Assembly: GCA_009767595.1 (NCBI GenBank)
Contig: VSDK01013998.1
Coordinates: 209,085-273,084, forward strand
DNA from: Symbiodinium kawagutii
Taxonomy: Eukaryota; Sar; Dinophyceae; Suessiales; Symbiodiniaceae
DNA: 64,000 nt
Direction: 5' to 3'
Shown here: positions 63,437-64,000 of the stretch, piece after piece
Layout of the letters: each line of letters begins with the position of its first letter
How positions within the stretch are numbered: the first letter of the stretch is position 1
Made by a program: the position numbers and the translations under genes
The notes under the pieces: model-generated
What the model saw: the letters and a program-made list of their open reading frames with translations, nothing else
Told to the model about the DNA's origin: nothing
The model's database searches: none

Positions 63437-63491
63437 CAACCAATAACAATAATAATAGTAATAATAATAATGATAATAATAATAATAATAG
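63437..63491. repeat. (AAT)n microsatellite
   Basis: About 18 AAT units with single changes, ending at a fold-back element. Confidence 0.9.
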
Positions 63492-63569
63492 GGTTGTTAG
63501 ATGCTTAACAATAGGAGTGAACAACCAGTTAATAATAGGAGTTACCTTATTATTAAGCATCTAACAACC
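63492..63569. mobile_element. 78-bp fold-back element with 17-bp perfect inverted ends
   Basis: GGTTGTTAGATGCTTAA (63492-63508) pairs with TTAAGCATCTAACAACC (63553-63569). The interior has two AATAGGAGT units. The structure is that of a very short MITE. Confidence 0.75.
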
Positions 63570-63696
63570 ATGTATTGTTAACAATAGGAGATAGGGGATA
63601 TACCAGCTATATCCAGCTATAGTGCTTGATGACCAGTCCGGTGAAACACCACGGCATTTACAGCACAGCCATCAAGGTAGACTTGAGACAACAAAT

Positions 63697-63804
63697 GGCT
63701 GGTCACAAACCCGTACTTCTGGTTCCATCAATAACCAGTCACTATTCAACTAGTTGAGATGTTCACTTACCCCTTTGCTGGTGGCTTTAGATTGACCCAT
63801 AGCC
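63697..63804 (+). mobile_element. Family A MITE copy
   Basis: Begins GGCTGGTCACAAACCCGTAC and ends TTTAGATTGACCCATAGCC. More diverged inside than the other copies. No exact target duplication. Confidence 0.6.
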
Positions 63805-64000
63805 ATATATCATTCCGGAACAGATGGAAAAATCCACGGTTTTCCAACCGGTGAAGGACCTATCAAGCTTTGCTGCCACAGGCATGTTGGATTCTGGGGG
63901 ATTGTTAGTTCACAGGTCTTACCCCAAGCAGTAATGCCAAAACCAGGCCATGGGACCCGACTAGCAATGATCCACCAGCAAATGATTCCTGGAACTGGAA

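Overview
The window reads as draft nuclear sequence from a dinoflagellate, most likely a Symbiodiniaceae-type genome. There are no bacterial-style operons. Short GC-rich exon-sized islands with AG|/|GT-like borders sit in very large repeat-rich non-coding DNA. Retroelement proteins have dinoflagellate-like signatures (VGEAHNPGP near the start of the LINE pol ORF; GTPCNSWSRAR in a tyrosine-recombinase retroelement). Two N runs (1692-1757 and 42469-42478) mark assembly gaps. The assignment is by pattern recognition, not database search.

Layout. 1-26 kb: repeat-rich DNA dominated by degenerate AACCAT/ATGGTT sequence, short inverted-repeat elements (MITE-like families A, B and C), microsatellites and scattered candidate exons. 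Two of these exons on the minus strand (about 9.2 and 7.75 kb) carry motifs of the Ldh2-type malate/lactate dehydrogenase family. 24.9-26.0 kb: a 16-bp tandem array. 26.1-36.1 kb: strongly AT-rich blocks surrounding a 2.34-kb element with 20-bp terminal inverted repeats (26717-29058) and a GC-richer, frameshifted tyrosine-recombinase (DIRS-like) retroelement on the minus strand (about 29980-35660). That element has an upstream gag-like region, reverse transcriptase, RNase H, tyrosine recombinase and a C-terminal cytosine-methyltransferase-like domain. 36-49 kb: more short elements, an 18-19 copy 37-bp minisatellite (40.4-41.1 kb), a 30-bp perfect palindrome and candidate exons.

49434-59378 is the centrepiece: a nearly intact LINE-type retrotransposon of about 9.9 kb, bounded by an exact 13-bp target-site duplication. 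It encodes, all in one reading frame, (1) a C5 cytosine DNA methyltransferase, (2) an ORF1-like protein with a possible cysteine-peptidase motif and a C-terminal coiled coil, and (3) a 1698-aa endonuclease - reverse transcriptase - zinc finger - RNase H protein. Two in-frame UGA codons, both followed by CAA, separate the three parts. A 58-nt 3' tail can fold into nested stems that end exactly at the target-site duplication. Inferred division of labour: the endonuclease/RT module copies the element, the middle protein packages RNA, and the methyltransferase could mark new copies or host DNA. 59.4-64 kb returns to repeat-rich DNA with candidate exons and a 78-bp fold-back element.
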